The position numbers were made by a program, and so were the translations under genes. Shown one piece after another: positions 8,551 to 17,602 of a stretch of 64,000 nt of DNA (its first letter is position 1; every line of letters starts with the position of its first letter). The notes under the pieces are model-generated. The model saw only the letters and a program-made list of their open reading frames with translations. It was not told the DNA's origin and searched no databases. The stretch is from AP-15 sp963702685 (GTDB lineage Bacteria; Pseudomonadota; Alphaproteobacteria; ATCC43930; CGMCC-115725), in the NCBI GenBank assembly GCA_963702685.1, contig CAVPDQ010000009.1:682001-746000 (forward strand). Direction: 5' to 3'.

Positions 8551-9804
8551 TCAGCCGGGCAGGACCGGCAAGGTACGGGTCAGCGCCAGCCAGAAGACGG
8601 CGAAGCCGATCGAGACGATCGTGATCGGCACGCCGGCGCGGGCATATTCGGCAAAGCCGAGCGGGACCCCCATGCGCTCGGCGCGCTCGGCGATCAGCAC
8701 GTTGGTCAGGCTGCCGGTCAGCAAAAGGTTGCCGGCGAGGCTCGACAGCAAGGCGAGCGCGTAGAGCACGCCCGGCGGCGCCAGCGGCCATAATTGCAGC
8801 AGCAGCATCGAGGCGGGCACGCCGCCGATCGCATTGCTCGCCACCACGGCGTAGGGCGTCAACAGCACGAGATTGCCCGGCAGCAGGTGGAAGCGGTTGA
8901 GGAAATCGACGAGCTCGGCCGCGACCCCGGCATGGTTCAAGGCGCCGGTCAACGCAAACAGGCACGAAACCAGGAGCAAGAGCGGCCAATCGACCGCGGC
9001 GATCATCGTCCGGCTGGTGATCTTGCGGTTGGCGAGGAGGAGTGCGGCGATGACGAGCGCGCCGATCTCGCGCGGCAGCGGGGTGGTGAACAGCACCAAG
9101 AGCGCCGCGAGCGCAACACCTCCCTTGATCGTCTGGTTGCGGTCGAGCGGCCGCTCGGCGATCTGCGGCGGCTCCAGTGTCGCCGCCAGCACGCTGAGGC
9201 CGATGCGCCGCCGCCATTGCAGCCAGATAACGACAAAAACGGTGACGAGGCTGACCAGCGCCGGCACTGCGCAGATCGCAAAAAACCGCCAGAAGCCGAG
9301 CCGGCCGAGCGACCCGATCAGGATGTTTTGCGGGTTGCCGATCAGGGTCATGGCCGAGCCGGCATTGGCCGCGGCGGCGACGGCGATCACCAACGGCCGC
9401 GGGTCGAGCCCGCGCCGTTGCGCGCCGGCGATCAACAGCGGCGCGATCGCGACGAGCACGATGTCGGTCGCCAGCACCGCCGACAACCCGCCGACAATGG
9501 CGACGGTCAGCGCCAGCAAAAGAGCGACGCCGCGCGGGCTCGCGGTGATCATGCGCGCGCAATGGTCGATAAAGCCGGACTGCGCGAATTGCGCCGAGAT
9601 GATCATCATCGCGAACAGAAACGCGATTGTCGGCATATCGACATCGCCGCCGAAATCGTCGAGCGTCATCTGCCCGCTCGCCAGCAAGGCAATGACCGCG
9701 AGGAGCGCTATGCCGGTGCGGTCGACCTGCAGCCAGGCGATGCGCCCGGCGGCCATGCCGATATAGGTCAGGATCAGGACCAGGAGGACGATCGCGGCGT
9801 GCAT
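8551..9804 (-). CDS. SLC13/ArsB-NhaD-type anion permease
   Basis: A polytopic inner-membrane transporter of the ion-transporter superfamily (citrate/arsenite/dicarboxylate-type permeases). About eleven hydrophobic helices are visible. The two loop signatures of the family are recognisable: AANAGSAMTLIGNPQNILIG in the first half and SNAIGGVPASML plus SLAGNLLLTGSLTNVLIA in the second. The ATG at 9804 is preferred over a TTG at 9810. It is divergent from the fitA-like antitoxin gene, and the substrate cannot be read from sequence. Length ~417 residues, normal. Confidence 0.85.
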   Translation of the reverse strand: MHAAIVLLVLILTYIGMAAGRIAWLQVDRTGIALLAVIALLASGQMTLDDFGGDVDMPTIAFLFAMMIISAQFAQSGFIDHCARMITASPRGVALLLALTVAIVGGLSAVLATDIVLVAIAPLLIAGAQRRGLDPRPLVIAVAAAANAGSAMTLIGNPQNILIGSLGRLGFWRFFAICAVPALVSLVTVFVVIWLQWRRRIGLSVLAATLEPPQIAERPLDRNQTIKGGVALAALLVLFTTPLPREIGALVIAALLLANRKITSRTMIAAVDWPLLLLVSCLFALTGALNHAGVAAELVDFLNRFHLLPGNLVLLTPYAVVASNAIGGVPASMLLLQLWPLAPPGVLYALALLSSLAGNLLLTGSLTNVLIAERAERMGVPLGFAEYARAGVPITIVSIGFAVFWLALTRTLPVLPG

Positions 9805-9947
9805 CGGCAAGGCTGCGGCAGAGGGGGCCCATCATAGCCGCAGCGCGGGCGCCCAATGGTATCCGATCGAACGGCGCGGCGGATCAGCGGCGGGTGGCAT
9901 TTTGCCAAGATCGTGCGATCATCCGATAGCACGACTGAGGAAGGCGA

Positions 9948-10181
9948 ATGTCCCAGCTCCTCGTGCGCAATGTTCCGCGGGAAGTCGTCGAGGCTTTGAA
10001 GCGCCGGGCCGCCGAGCATGGGCACAGCGCCGAGGCCGAGCATCGCATCATCCTGGGAGAGGCGCTGCGGCCCGGACGCGCCGGGTTTTGGCAGCGCGCG
10101 GCGGCGTTGCGTGAGGCGACACGCGGCCGGATCTCGACGCGGTCGGAAGATCTGATCCGACAAGACCGGGACGAGCGGTGA
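9948..10181 (+). CDS. FitA-like ribbon-helix-helix antitoxin
   Basis: A 77-residue DNA-binding antitoxin of the FitA/VapB group. The N-terminal ribbon-helix-helix is visible as SQLLVRNVPREVVEALKRRAAEHGHSAEAEHRIIL, and the charged C-terminal tail would wrap the toxin. The GTGA overlap with the following PIN-domain gene is the usual toxin-antitoxin arrangement, with the antitoxin autoregulating the operon. The antitoxin is intact although the toxin is not. Confidence 0.88.
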   Translation: MSQLLVRNVPREVVEALKRRAAEHGHSAEAEHRIILGEALRPGRAGFWQRAAALREATRGRISTRSEDLIRQDRDER

Positions 10182-10581
10182 GCATCGTCGTCGATGCCTC
10201 GGTGGCGCTTGAAATGGGTTCTGGACGAGCCGGAAAGCGAAGCTCGCCGCTGCGCTGCAGGCTGACGAGCTGCTCGCGCCCGACCTCTGGCTCGTCGAGG
10301 CGGCAAATGCGCTGTGGCGCTACTCTCGGACCGGCCAGATCACGACCGAAGAGGCGAATGAGAGGCTCGCCGAGCTGAAGAACGCACCGGTCGCGTCAGT
10401 CCCGACCGGGCCGCACCTGAGCGCGGCGCTGGGGCTCGCCGTCGAGATCGGCCATCCGGTCTACGACTGCCTCTATCTGGCGCTCGCAATTGCCTGCGAC
10501 ACGCATGTCGTGACCGCGGATCGACGCTTCGTCGCCGCGGCCACAGGCTTGACTGGCCGCGTGCGCCCGCTGTCCGGTTGA
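10178..10581 (+). pseudogene. vapC: VapC-type PIN-domain toxin, two frame breaks
   Basis: A PIN-domain RNase toxin remnant downstream of the FitA-like antitoxin. The start GTG gives SIVVDASVALE, the first PIN Asp strand. The frame moves +1 near 10212 (then WVLDEPESEA) and +1 again near 10245 (then ADELLAPDLWLVEAANALWRYSR), after which it reads cleanly through HPVYDCLYLALAIACDTHVVTADRRF to the stop. All PIN acidic positions (VDAS, E in VEAANAL, D in YDCLYLA, D in TADRRF) remain, so only the two insertions separate this from a normal ~130-residue toxin. Either inactivation released by the intact antitoxin or consensus error would explain it. Confidence 0.85.
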
Positions 10582-10713
10582 GCCGGGCCCTCGCCCGATC
10601 GATTCGGCAAAGCGTGGAGAGCGGCCGCAGCATGCGGGTCCGTTCACCGCCGGATCCGTTGCCGGTCGCCTCGGCGCTGCACCGGCGGTGTCCGGTTGCT
10701 ATATGATCGGAGC

Positions 10714-12963
10714 ATGCCCGACGACGCGATTGTGACAAAGCCGCCCGGTGAGGACCGGGCCTATCTCGCCGATCTGAACGAGGCGCAGCGCCGCGCGGTC
10801 GAGGCGGTCGAGGGGCCGGTGCTGGTGTTGTCGGGTGCGGGCACCGGCAAGACCCGGGTCTTGACGACGCGGCTCGCCCATATTCTGGCGCTGAGGCGCG
10901 CCTATCCGGGCGAATTGCTCGCCGTCACCTTTACCAACAAGGCGGCGCGCGAAATGCGCGGGCGGCTCGAAGCGGTGATCGGCCGCGCCGCCGACGGGCT
11001 ATGGCTCGGCACCTTTCACGCGATCGCGGCGCGCATCCTGCGCCGCCACGCCGAGGCGGTCGGCCTCAAATCGAGCTTTACGATCCTCGACACCGACGAC
11101 CAGATCCGCCTCCTGAAGCAGATCCTGGCGGCCGAGAACATCGACGAGCGGCGCTGGCCGGCGCGCGTCCTCCTGGGCCTGATCCAGCGCTGGAAAGACC
11201 GCGGGCTCGGCCCGGACAAGGCCTCGGCCGAAGATGGCGGCGGCTTTGCCGACGGCCGCGCATTGTCGCTCTACCGGCAGTACCAGGAGCGCCTGGCAAC
11301 GGTGAACGCGGTCGATTTCGGCGACCTCTTGCTGCACAATTTGACGCTGCTCACCGGCAACCCCGACATTCTCGCCGAATACCAGCGCCGCTTTCGCTAT
11401 GTGCTGGTCGACGAGTACCAGGACAGCAACGTCGCCCAGTATCTGTGGCTGCGGCTGTTGGCGCAGCAGCGTCGCAATCTGTGCTGCGTCGGCGACGACG
11501 ACCAGTCGATCTACAGCTGGCGGGGTGCGGAGATCGGCAACATCCTGCGCTTTGAAAAGGATTTTCCCGGTGCGGCGATCATCCGGCTCGAGCAGAATTA
11601 TCGCTCGACCCCGCATATCCTGGGTGCCGCATCGGGGCTCATCGCGCACAACCGCGGCCGGCTCGGCAAGACCTTGTGGACCGCGGCCGAGGACGGCGAC
11701 AAGGTCGGCGTGCGCGGGCTCTGGGACGCCGAGGAAGAGGCGCGCTGGGCCGGCGACGAGATCGAGGCATTGCAGCGCCGGGGGCATGCGCTCAGCGAGA
11801 TCGCGATCCTGGTCCGCGCCGGGTTTCAGACGCGCGAGTTCGAGGAGCGCTTTATTTCGCTGGCGCTGCCTTATCGCGTGATCGGCGGCCCGCGTTTTTA
11901 CGAGCGCCAGGAGATCCGCGACGCGCTCGCCTATCTGCGCCTCGTCAACCAGCCGGCCGACGACCTTGCTTTCGAGCGCATCCTCAACACGCCGCGCCGC
12001 GGTATCGGCACCGCCACCGTGCAGCAATTGCACGCCGAGGCACGGCGCGCGCAATTGCCGCTGGTCGAGGCGGCGCGAGCGCTGATCGCCGGCAATGGGC
12101 TGCGGCCGGCGGCGCGCAACGCGCTCGCCGCCTTTGTCGCAGCGCTCGACCGCTGGCGCGAGGAAGGAGCGCGCGTGTCGCATACCGATCTGGTGCAGAG
12201 CGTGCTCGACGAATCCGGCTACACCGCGATGTGGCAGGCCGACCGCTCGCCCGACGCCGCCGGTCGGCTCGAAAACCTGAAGGAGCTGGTCGCCGCGATG
12301 GCCGAGTTCGAGAACCTCGGCGGCTTTCTCGAGCATGTGAGCCTCGTCATGGACAATGCCGCCGACGCGGCCGGCGACATGGTCAGCCTGATGACCTTGC
12401 ACAGCGCCAAGGGGCTCGAATTCGACACCGTGTTTCTGCCGGGCTGGGAGGATGGCCTCTTTCCGAGCCAGCGGTCGATGGAGGAGGGCGGGCTCGCCGC
12501 CCTCGAAGAAGAGCGGCGGCTGGCCTATGTCGGGCTGACCCGCGCGCGGCGCCGCAGCTATGTCTCGTTTGCCGCCAACCGGCGCATTTACGGCCAGTGG
12601 CAGAGCGCGATGCGCTCGCGTTTTGTCGACGAGTTGCCGGCCGAGCATGTCGAGATCGCCAGCGAGATCGGGCTGCGGCCGAGCGCCGGCGCCTGGGAAT
12701 TGGGCGGGGATTCTGGCTGGGGTGCGACGATCGACCTGCCGTTGGCCCCGATCGGGCGGCGACCGGTCCTGGCGGCGCCGATGCCCGCGCCGCGGCGTGG
12801 GACGGAGGTGCGCAAGGCTGGCGGCTTTGCGGTCGGCGACCGCGTCTTCCACCAGAAATTCGGCAACGGCACGGTGACCGAGGTCTGGGACAACCGGCTG
12901 GCGATCCATTTCGACGCCGCCGGCGACAAAAAAATCATGGACGCCTATGTCGAGCGGGTGTGA
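10714..12963 (+). CDS. uvrD: ATP-dependent DNA helicase, UvrD/PcrA family (SF1A)
   Basis: A 3'-5' DNA helicase for nucleotide-excision and mismatch repair and for clearing replication obstacles. Walker A is GAGTGKT at residues 41-47, motif Ia TFTNKAAREM, Walker B LVDEYQDSN, motif III GDDDQSIYSWRGA, motif IV EQNYRST, motif V TLHSAKGLEFDTVFLPG, and motif VI RRLAYVGLTRARR. The C-terminus has a small tudor-like RNA polymerase-binding region (FAVGDRVFHQKFGNGTV) typical of UvrD/PcrA. Start ATG at 10714; 749 residues, full length. Its 3' end overlaps the proposed prmA start by 17 bp. Confidence 0.93.
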   Translation: MPDDAIVTKPPGEDRAYLADLNEAQRRAVEAVEGPVLVLSGAGTGKTRVLTTRLAHILALRRAYPGELLAVTFTNKAAREMRGRLEAVIGRAADGLWLGTFHAIAARILRRHAEAVGLKSSFTILDTDDQIRLLKQILAAENIDERRWPARVLLGLIQRWKDRGLGPDKASAEDGGGFADGRALSLYRQYQERLATVNAVDFGDLLLHNLTLLTGNPDILAEYQRRFRYVLVDEYQDSNVAQYLWLRLLAQQRRNLCCVGDDDQSIYSWRGAEIGNILRFEKDFPGAAIIRLEQNYRSTPHILGAASGLIAHNRGRLGKTLWTAAEDGDKVGVRGLWDAEEEARWAGDEIEALQRRGHALSEIAILVRAGFQTREFEERFISLALPYRVIGGPRFYERQEIRDALAYLRLVNQPADDLAFERILNTPRRGIGTATVQQLHAEARRAQLPLVEAARALIAGNGLRPAARNALAAFVAALDRWREEGARVSHTDLVQSVLDESGYTAMWQADRSPDAAGRLENLKELVAAMAEFENLGGFLEHVSLVMDNAADAAGDMVSLMTLHSAKGLEFDTVFLPGWEDGLFPSQRSMEEGGLAALEEERRLAYVGLTRARRRSYVSFAANRRIYGQWQSAMRSRFVDELPAEHVEIASEIGLRPSAGAWELGGDSGWGATIDLPLAPIGRRPVLAAPMPAPRRGTEVRKAGGFAVGDRVFHQKFGNGTVTEVWDNRLAIHFDAAGDKKIMDAYVERV

Positions 12964-14105
12964 CCCCCATCCTTCACCGGTCTGGCGTCCTGCACCGGTC
13001 TGGCGCCTCGCCGTCCAGGTGCGGGGCAACGCCGCCGCCGAAGCGGTGCTCGCCTTGATCGATGCGGCGGCGCCGGCGGTGTCGGCGTTCGAGACCGGGC
13101 CCGGCGAGTGGCGCATCGAGGCTTATCCGAGGGAGCCTCTGGTTTCTCCGGAGCTCGTGTCGCGGCTGGCTCTCGCTGCCGCTGCGGCGGGCGGCGCGCT
13201 CGGCGAGACCGCAGAGGAAAAGCTCGCGACCGCGCGACTGGCTGGCCGAGAACCGGCTCGCTTTTCCGCCTTTGCGGGTCGGCCGGTTCTTTATTTACGG
13301 GTCGCATCACCAGGGTCGTGCGCCGGCCGGCACTTTCGCAATCCTGCTCGACGCGGCGACCGCCTTTGGCACCGGCGAGCACCCCTCGACCCGCGGCTGC
13401 CTTCTGGCGCTGCAATACCTCGCCCGGCGCCGGCATTACCGCCGCCCGCTCGACATCGGCACCGGCACCGGCATATTGGCGATCGCCGCGGCAAAATTTC
13501 TGCACCGGCGCGTTGCGGCAAGCGATATCGACGCCGGTGCGGTGTCCCTTGCCCGCCGCAACATCGCCGTGAACGGCGTCGCGGCCCTGGTGCGTGCCGG
13601 TCAGGCGGCGGGATATCGCGACCGGGCGCTGCGCGGGCGGCGCTACGATCTCGTCTTATCGAACATCCTGGCGCGGCCCTTGGCGCTGATGGCCGTCGAT
13701 CTCGCCCGCGCCTTGGCACCCGGCGGCCGTGCCGTGCTGTCCGGGCTGTTGCGACGGCAGGAAAGGGTCGTGCTGGCGCCGCACCGCGGTTGCGGCATCG
13801 TCCTCGAACGCCGTTTCGTCATCGACGGCTGGTCGACCCTGGTGCTGCGCGGCGCTCCGGTCAGGCGGCGCTCCGGTCAGGCCGCGCTCCGGTCAGGCCG
13901 CCTTGTGACGGCCGAGCGCCGGCGCGTGCTGGGTTGCCGCGGCGCGCGCCTCGCGGTCGGCGCGCCGGTCGGCTTCGAGAATCGCGCGGATCTGCGAGCG
14001 GCGAATGCCGATATCGGCGAGCGCGCGGTCGTCGAGCGCCATCAGCTCGGTATAAGCCCGCTCCCGCGCGCGCCAGGCGGAAAAAGCCTTCCAGGCGGTG
14101 GCTAA
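12947..14105 (+). CDS. prmA: Ribosomal protein L11 methyltransferase, frameshifted near 13232
   Basis: PrmA trimethylates ribosomal protein L11 using SAM. The N-terminal part (VQVRGNAAAEAVLALID...EEKLAT) changes frame by +1 around 13225-13240 and continues as RDWLAENRLAFPPLRVGRFFIYGSHH. The SAM-binding core follows: FGTGEHPSTRGCL, LDIGTGTGILAIAAAKF and LVLSNILARPLALM. The family normally ends about ILERRF..GWSTLVLR, near 13850; the frame here runs on 80 residues through three 16-bp tandem repeats and antisense to the DUF1127 gene, so the last part is probably not native. Start by overlap with the helicase stop. Confidence 0.85.
13852..13899. repeat. Three tandem 16-bp repeats at the prmA 3' end
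   Basis: Three exact-length units of GCGCTCCGGTCAGGCS lie back to back. The unit is not a multiple of three, so each unit gained or lost changes the reading frame at the end of prmA. With two units instead of three, prmA would end at the TGA at 13906-13908. The DUF1127 stop codon also lies in the third unit. Confidence 0.85.
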
Positions 14106-14123
14106 TAGGTTCACAACGGACAT
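13893..14123 (-). CDS. DUF1127 family small protein
   Basis: A 76-residue protein with the YjiS-like DUF1127 signature, WKAFSAWRARERAYTELMALDDRALADIGIRRSQI, in which a basic helix is followed by LxxLDDRxLxDIGIxR. In alphaproteobacteria such proteins include short Arg-rich RNA-binding regulators of phosphate or carbon metabolism. The start ATG at 14123 faces the M24 peptidase gene. The C-terminal ~20 residues are Ala/Arg-rich and overlap the run-on end of prmA. Confidence 0.88.
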   Translation of the reverse strand: MSVVNLLATAWKAFSAWRARERAYTELMALDDRALADIGIRRSQIRAILEADRRADREARAAATQHAPALGRHKAA

Positions 14124-14240
14124 AGATGCACTCCGTGCGTGGTTATGCTGCATTGCACAAGATTTTGGTGCTGCGGTGCAGCGACGCCAGCGCGGTGATT
14201 GCAATCCAGCCATGCCCCGGCACCGGCAGAGGAGCGATCG

Positions 14241-16283
14241 ATGAAATCCGAAGGAGCAAAGCCCGACCGAGGCGCGCTCGAACGCCTGCTGGAGGACGCC
14301 GGATCGGCCTATGATTTGGACCGGGTCGAAGTGCTGATCGAGGGCGTGCTCGGCGCGCCGGCCGAGATCGGCACGAGCTGGCATGCGCTGGTCGCCGACC
14401 CGGTGTCGCCGGCATTGGCCGAGATGCTGGAGCAGCTGCGCAGGGCGATGGCGGCCGAGCATCCCGACGGGCTCGGACGCGAGGATTTCGTGCGGCTCCC
14501 GCGCGCCGAACGGCTGGCGCGGCTGCGCCACGAATTGACGACGCGAGCGCTCGACGGCTTTGTCGTTCCGCGCTCCGACGAGCATCAGGGGGAGTATGTG
14601 CCGCCGCGCGGCCAGCGCCTTGCCTGGCTGACCGGGTTCACCGGCTCGGCCGGTCTCGCCGTTGTGCTGCGCGATAAAGCGGCGATCTTTGTCGATGGCC
14701 GCTATACGCTGCAGGCGGCGCAGCAGGTCGATGCGCAAGCCTTTGAGGTCCATCACCTGACAGAGGAGCCGCCGGCGCGTTGGCTCGAGACCGCGCTCGC
14801 TGCGGGTGCCGTGCTCGGCTACGACCCGTGGCTGCACACCCCGCACGAAGTCGCACGGTTTCGCGCTGCCGCAGAAAAGGCCGGGGCGTCGTTGCGTGAG
14901 CTCGCCGACAACCCGCTCGACCGTGCTTGGCCGGGTCAGCCGGCGGCGCCGCTGGCGCCGGTGGTAGCGCATCCGGAGCGCTTTGCCGGCGAGGACGCAC
15001 AATCGAAGCGCACCCGGATCGGCCGTGAGCTCGCCGCGGCGGGGGCCGCGGCAGCGGTGCTGACCATGCCGGAATCGATCGCCTGGCTCTTAAATATCCG
15101 CGGCGGCGACGTGCCGCACACGCCATTGCCGCTCTCCTTCGCCATTCTGCGCGCGGACGGCGCGGTCACGCTCTTTATCGACCGGCGCAAGCTGGCGCCC
15201 GGCCTCGATCGTCATCTGGGCAACGCGGTGACGGTGGCGCCGCCCGATGCGCTCGGCCCGGCGCTCGATGCGCTCGCCGCCGAAGGAGGGCGAGTGCAGG
15301 TCGATCCGGCGACCGCCGCCTCATGGATCTACGCCCGGCTCGCAGCGGCGCAAGCGAAAATTCTCCAGGCGGCCGATCCGTGCCTCTTGCCCAAGGCGTG
15401 CAAAAACCAGGTCGAGGTCGATGGCACGCGCGCCGCGCATCGCCGCGACGGCGCCGCCTTGACCCGGTTTCTGGCCTGGCTCGCGCACGAGGCGCCGAAA
15501 GAGGGGCTTTCCGAGATCGCCGCCAGCGACCGGCTCGAAGCCTTCCGCCGCGAAGGCGAATATTTCCGCGATTTGAGCTTTCCGACGATCTCGGGGGCCG
15601 GGTCGAACGGCGCCATTGTCCACTACCGGGCGATGCCGGAGACCGAAAAGCGCCTCGAGCCGGGCTCGCTTTACCTGCTCAATTCGGGCGCGCAATACCT
15701 CGACGGCACGACCGACGTGACCCGCACCGTCGCAATCGGCGAGCCTTCGGACGAGATGCGCGACCGTTTTACCCGGGTGCTCAAGGGCCATATCGCGCTG
15801 GCCCTCGCGCGCTTTCCGAAAGGGACGACCGGGACCCAGCTCGACGCCTTTGCCCGCCATGGGCTGTGGCAAAAGGGGCTCGACTACGACCATGGCACCG
15901 GCCACGGGGTCGGCAGCTATCTCGGCGTGCACGAGGGGCCGCAGCGCATCTCCAAGGCGGCGAGCCTCCAGCCCCTGTTGCCCGGTATGATCGTCTCGAA
16001 CGAGCCCGGCTATTACAAAACCGGCGCCTATGGCATCCGCATCGAAAACCTGGTGCTGGTGGAGCCGACGGATGGCGAGGCCGAGCGCGAGATGCTGGAG
16101 TTCGAAACGCTGACCCTGGCGCCGATCGACCGCAACCTGGTCGTGCCCGATTTGCTCGATCGTGACGAGATCGCCTGGCTCGACGGCTATCACCGCCGCG
16201 TGCGCGATACCCTGAGCCCGCTCGTCGACCCCGCCACCGCCGCTTGGCTCGCGCAAGCGACCCAGCCGATCGCCACCGGCTGA
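14241..16283 (+). CDS. Xaa-Pro aminopeptidase (M24B, creatinase-fold) with an extra N-terminal region
   Basis: A metallopeptidase that removes an N-terminal residue before proline. Two creatinase N-terminal domains (DGFVVPRSDEHQGEYVPPRGQRLAWLTGFTGSAG; then TMPESIAWLLNIRGGDVPHTP) precede the M24 catalytic domain with metal ligands in DGTTDVTRT (~residue 487), GTGHGVGSYLGVHEGP and NEPGYYKTGAYGIRIENL. The start ATG at 14241 has a GAGGAG site. About 95 residues before the usual N-terminus (AYDLDRVEVLIEGVLGAP.. through EHPDGLGREDF) are not part of the standard family and are unrecognised; total 680 residues versus ~600 usual. Confidence 0.9.
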   Translation: MKSEGAKPDRGALERLLEDAGSAYDLDRVEVLIEGVLGAPAEIGTSWHALVADPVSPALAEMLEQLRRAMAAEHPDGLGREDFVRLPRAERLARLRHELTTRALDGFVVPRSDEHQGEYVPPRGQRLAWLTGFTGSAGLAVVLRDKAAIFVDGRYTLQAAQQVDAQAFEVHHLTEEPPARWLETALAAGAVLGYDPWLHTPHEVARFRAAAEKAGASLRELADNPLDRAWPGQPAAPLAPVVAHPERFAGEDAQSKRTRIGRELAAAGAAAAVLTMPESIAWLLNIRGGDVPHTPLPLSFAILRADGAVTLFIDRRKLAPGLDRHLGNAVTVAPPDALGPALDALAAEGGRVQVDPATAASWIYARLAAAQAKILQAADPCLLPKACKNQVEVDGTRAAHRRDGAALTRFLAWLAHEAPKEGLSEIAASDRLEAFRREGEYFRDLSFPTISGAGSNGAIVHYRAMPETEKRLEPGSLYLLNSGAQYLDGTTDVTRTVAIGEPSDEMRDRFTRVLKGHIALALARFPKGTTGTQLDAFARHGLWQKGLDYDHGTGHGVGSYLGVHEGPQRISKAASLQPLLPGMIVSNEPGYYKTGAYGIRIENLVLVEPTDGEAEREMLEFETLTLAPIDRNLVVPDLLDRDEIAWLDGYHRRVRDTLSPLVDPATAAWLAQATQPIATG

Positions 16284-16332
16284 ACCCGGACGGCCGCTCT
16301 CTCAATCCACGGCCGCAAGCGCCGGACACTGC

Positions 16333-16547
16333 CAGCAGCCCGCTGAAAAATGCCGTTCCCCTCAGCAAGCACCTTCGAGACAGCCCGCCTGTCCTGAGGA
16401 GCCGCCGCCGGCGGCGGCTCGGAGGGGGCCTCCTCAGGGTGAGGATAACCCATTGATATGGAGTGACTCTCATCCTGAGGAGGTCGCCGAAAGGCGGCCG
16501 TCTCGAAGGATTGCAGCGGCCGGGCGTCGTTTTTCAGCAGCCTGCTA
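16333..16547. repeat. Composite palindromic intergenic repeat (~215 bp)
   Basis: This fills most of the 349-bp gap between the peptidase and SMP-30 genes. Outer arms AGCAGCCCGCTGAAAAA and TTTTTCAGCAGCCTGCT pair at 15 of 17 positions. Inner arms are CCTTCGAGAC (16372-16381) with GTCTCGAAGG (16500-16509), and CCTCCTCAGGGTGAGGA with TCATCCTGAGGAGG. It shares its CTTCGAGAC ends with 3298-3350. Nothing coding is seen in the gap. Confidence 0.65.
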
Positions 16548-16632
16548 ATCTAGACGAAGGCGTGGGTGCGCGGATCAAGTCCGCGCAAGACGAGCTGCAG
16601 TTGCCTCCGTCATGGCTATGGCACAGATACAT

Positions 16633-17502
16633 TTATTTCGCCCTGAGGCGATACCAGGGGTGCGGCTGGCCTGGCACCTTGGCGCGCATGGTGTAGACCG
16701 AGGTGCGGGCGGTGAAGAAGATCGTCTTCAGGTCCGTGCCGCCGAACGCGAGGTTGGCGGGGATTTCGGGCGTGCGGATGATGCCGAGCTGGGCGCCGTC
16801 CGGTGCGAATACCCAGGTGCCGCCCGGCCCGGTGCAATAGACGTTGCCCTGTTGATCGACCTTCATGCCGTCGGGGACGCCGTCGGTCTCCCGCGACGAC
16901 ATGTCGGCAAAGATTCGCCGCCGCACCATATGGCCGGCGCTGTCGAGCTCGATCGCGTGGATGTACTGGGCTTGGCGCGTGTTGGCGACATAGAGCGTGC
17001 GCTCGTCGGGCGAAAAGGCAAGCCCGTTCGGGTATTCGAATTCGGCGACGAGGCGGTTGCTGCCATCGGGCTCGACCGCATAGACCCCGGAATGCGCCAA
17101 TTCCTTGTCGGCGAGCGGGATGCGCAGGCCGGGATCGGTGAACCAGATGCTGCCGTCGGATTTGCAGACGACGTCGTTCGGCCGGTTGATGCGCTTGCCT
17201 TCGTAGCGGTCCATGACGATCTCGCTGGTCCGGTCGTCGGTCCAGCGGGTGACGCGGCGGTTGCCGCCCTCGCAGACGACGAGCCGCCCCTGCAAGTCGA
17301 AGGTCGTGCCGTTGCCCTCGCCGGTTTCGGTGCGCACGGTTTCCTGGGTCTGGCCCGGCCGCAGCCGGTAGAGCACGCTCGAACGCACATCGGCAAAATA
17401 ATAATAGCCGTCCGGGTGCCACAGCGGCCCTTCGGTAAAGACAAACCCGGTCGCCGGCCGCTCCGCCGCCGTCGTTTCGAGAACCGCATCGAGCCCGGCC
17501 AT
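16633..17502 (-). CDS. SMP-30/gluconolactonase/LRE-like beta-propeller hydrolase
   Basis: A six-bladed beta-propeller metalloenzyme family that hydrolyses sugar lactones and related esters. Metal-site elements are seen in order: EGPLWHPDG (Glu), INRPNDVVCKSDGSIWFTDP (Asn), FEYPNGLAFSPDERTLYVANT (Asn) and GVPDGMKVDQQGNVYC (Asp). 289 residues, full length, no signal peptide, so cytoplasmic. It stands alone between a repeat region and the divergent FKBP gene. Substrate not predictable. Confidence 0.9.
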   Translation of the reverse strand: MAGLDAVLETTAAERPATGFVFTEGPLWHPDGYYYFADVRSSVLYRLRPGQTQETVRTETGEGNGTTFDLQGRLVVCEGGNRRVTRWTDDRTSEIVMDRYEGKRINRPNDVVCKSDGSIWFTDPGLRIPLADKELAHSGVYAVEPDGSNRLVAEFEYPNGLAFSPDERTLYVANTRQAQYIHAIELDSAGHMVRRRIFADMSSRETDGVPDGMKVDQQGNVYCTGPGGTWVFAPDGAQLGIIRTPEIPANLAFGGTDLKTIFFTARTSVYTMRAKVPGQPHPWYRLRAK

Positions 17503-17602
17503 TCGTTCCTCCGCTTGTTTTGTCGCAGCCTCGCGGCGAAGGCTACCGCGGCCCGGCGGGGCTGTCTATTTTCGCTGGCTCTGTGTCGAGGAGCCGCAAA
17601 GC

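Noticed and set aside
10999..13116. 705-codon minus-strand frame opposite the UvrD-type helicase
   Set aside because: Antisense shadow of a gene with all SF1 helicase motifs; no start signals or family resemblance.
13062..14105. Separate methyltransferase gene starting at 13062
   Set aside because: The frame before about 13232 is not family-like; it is the second half of prmA joined through a frameshift, not an independent gene.
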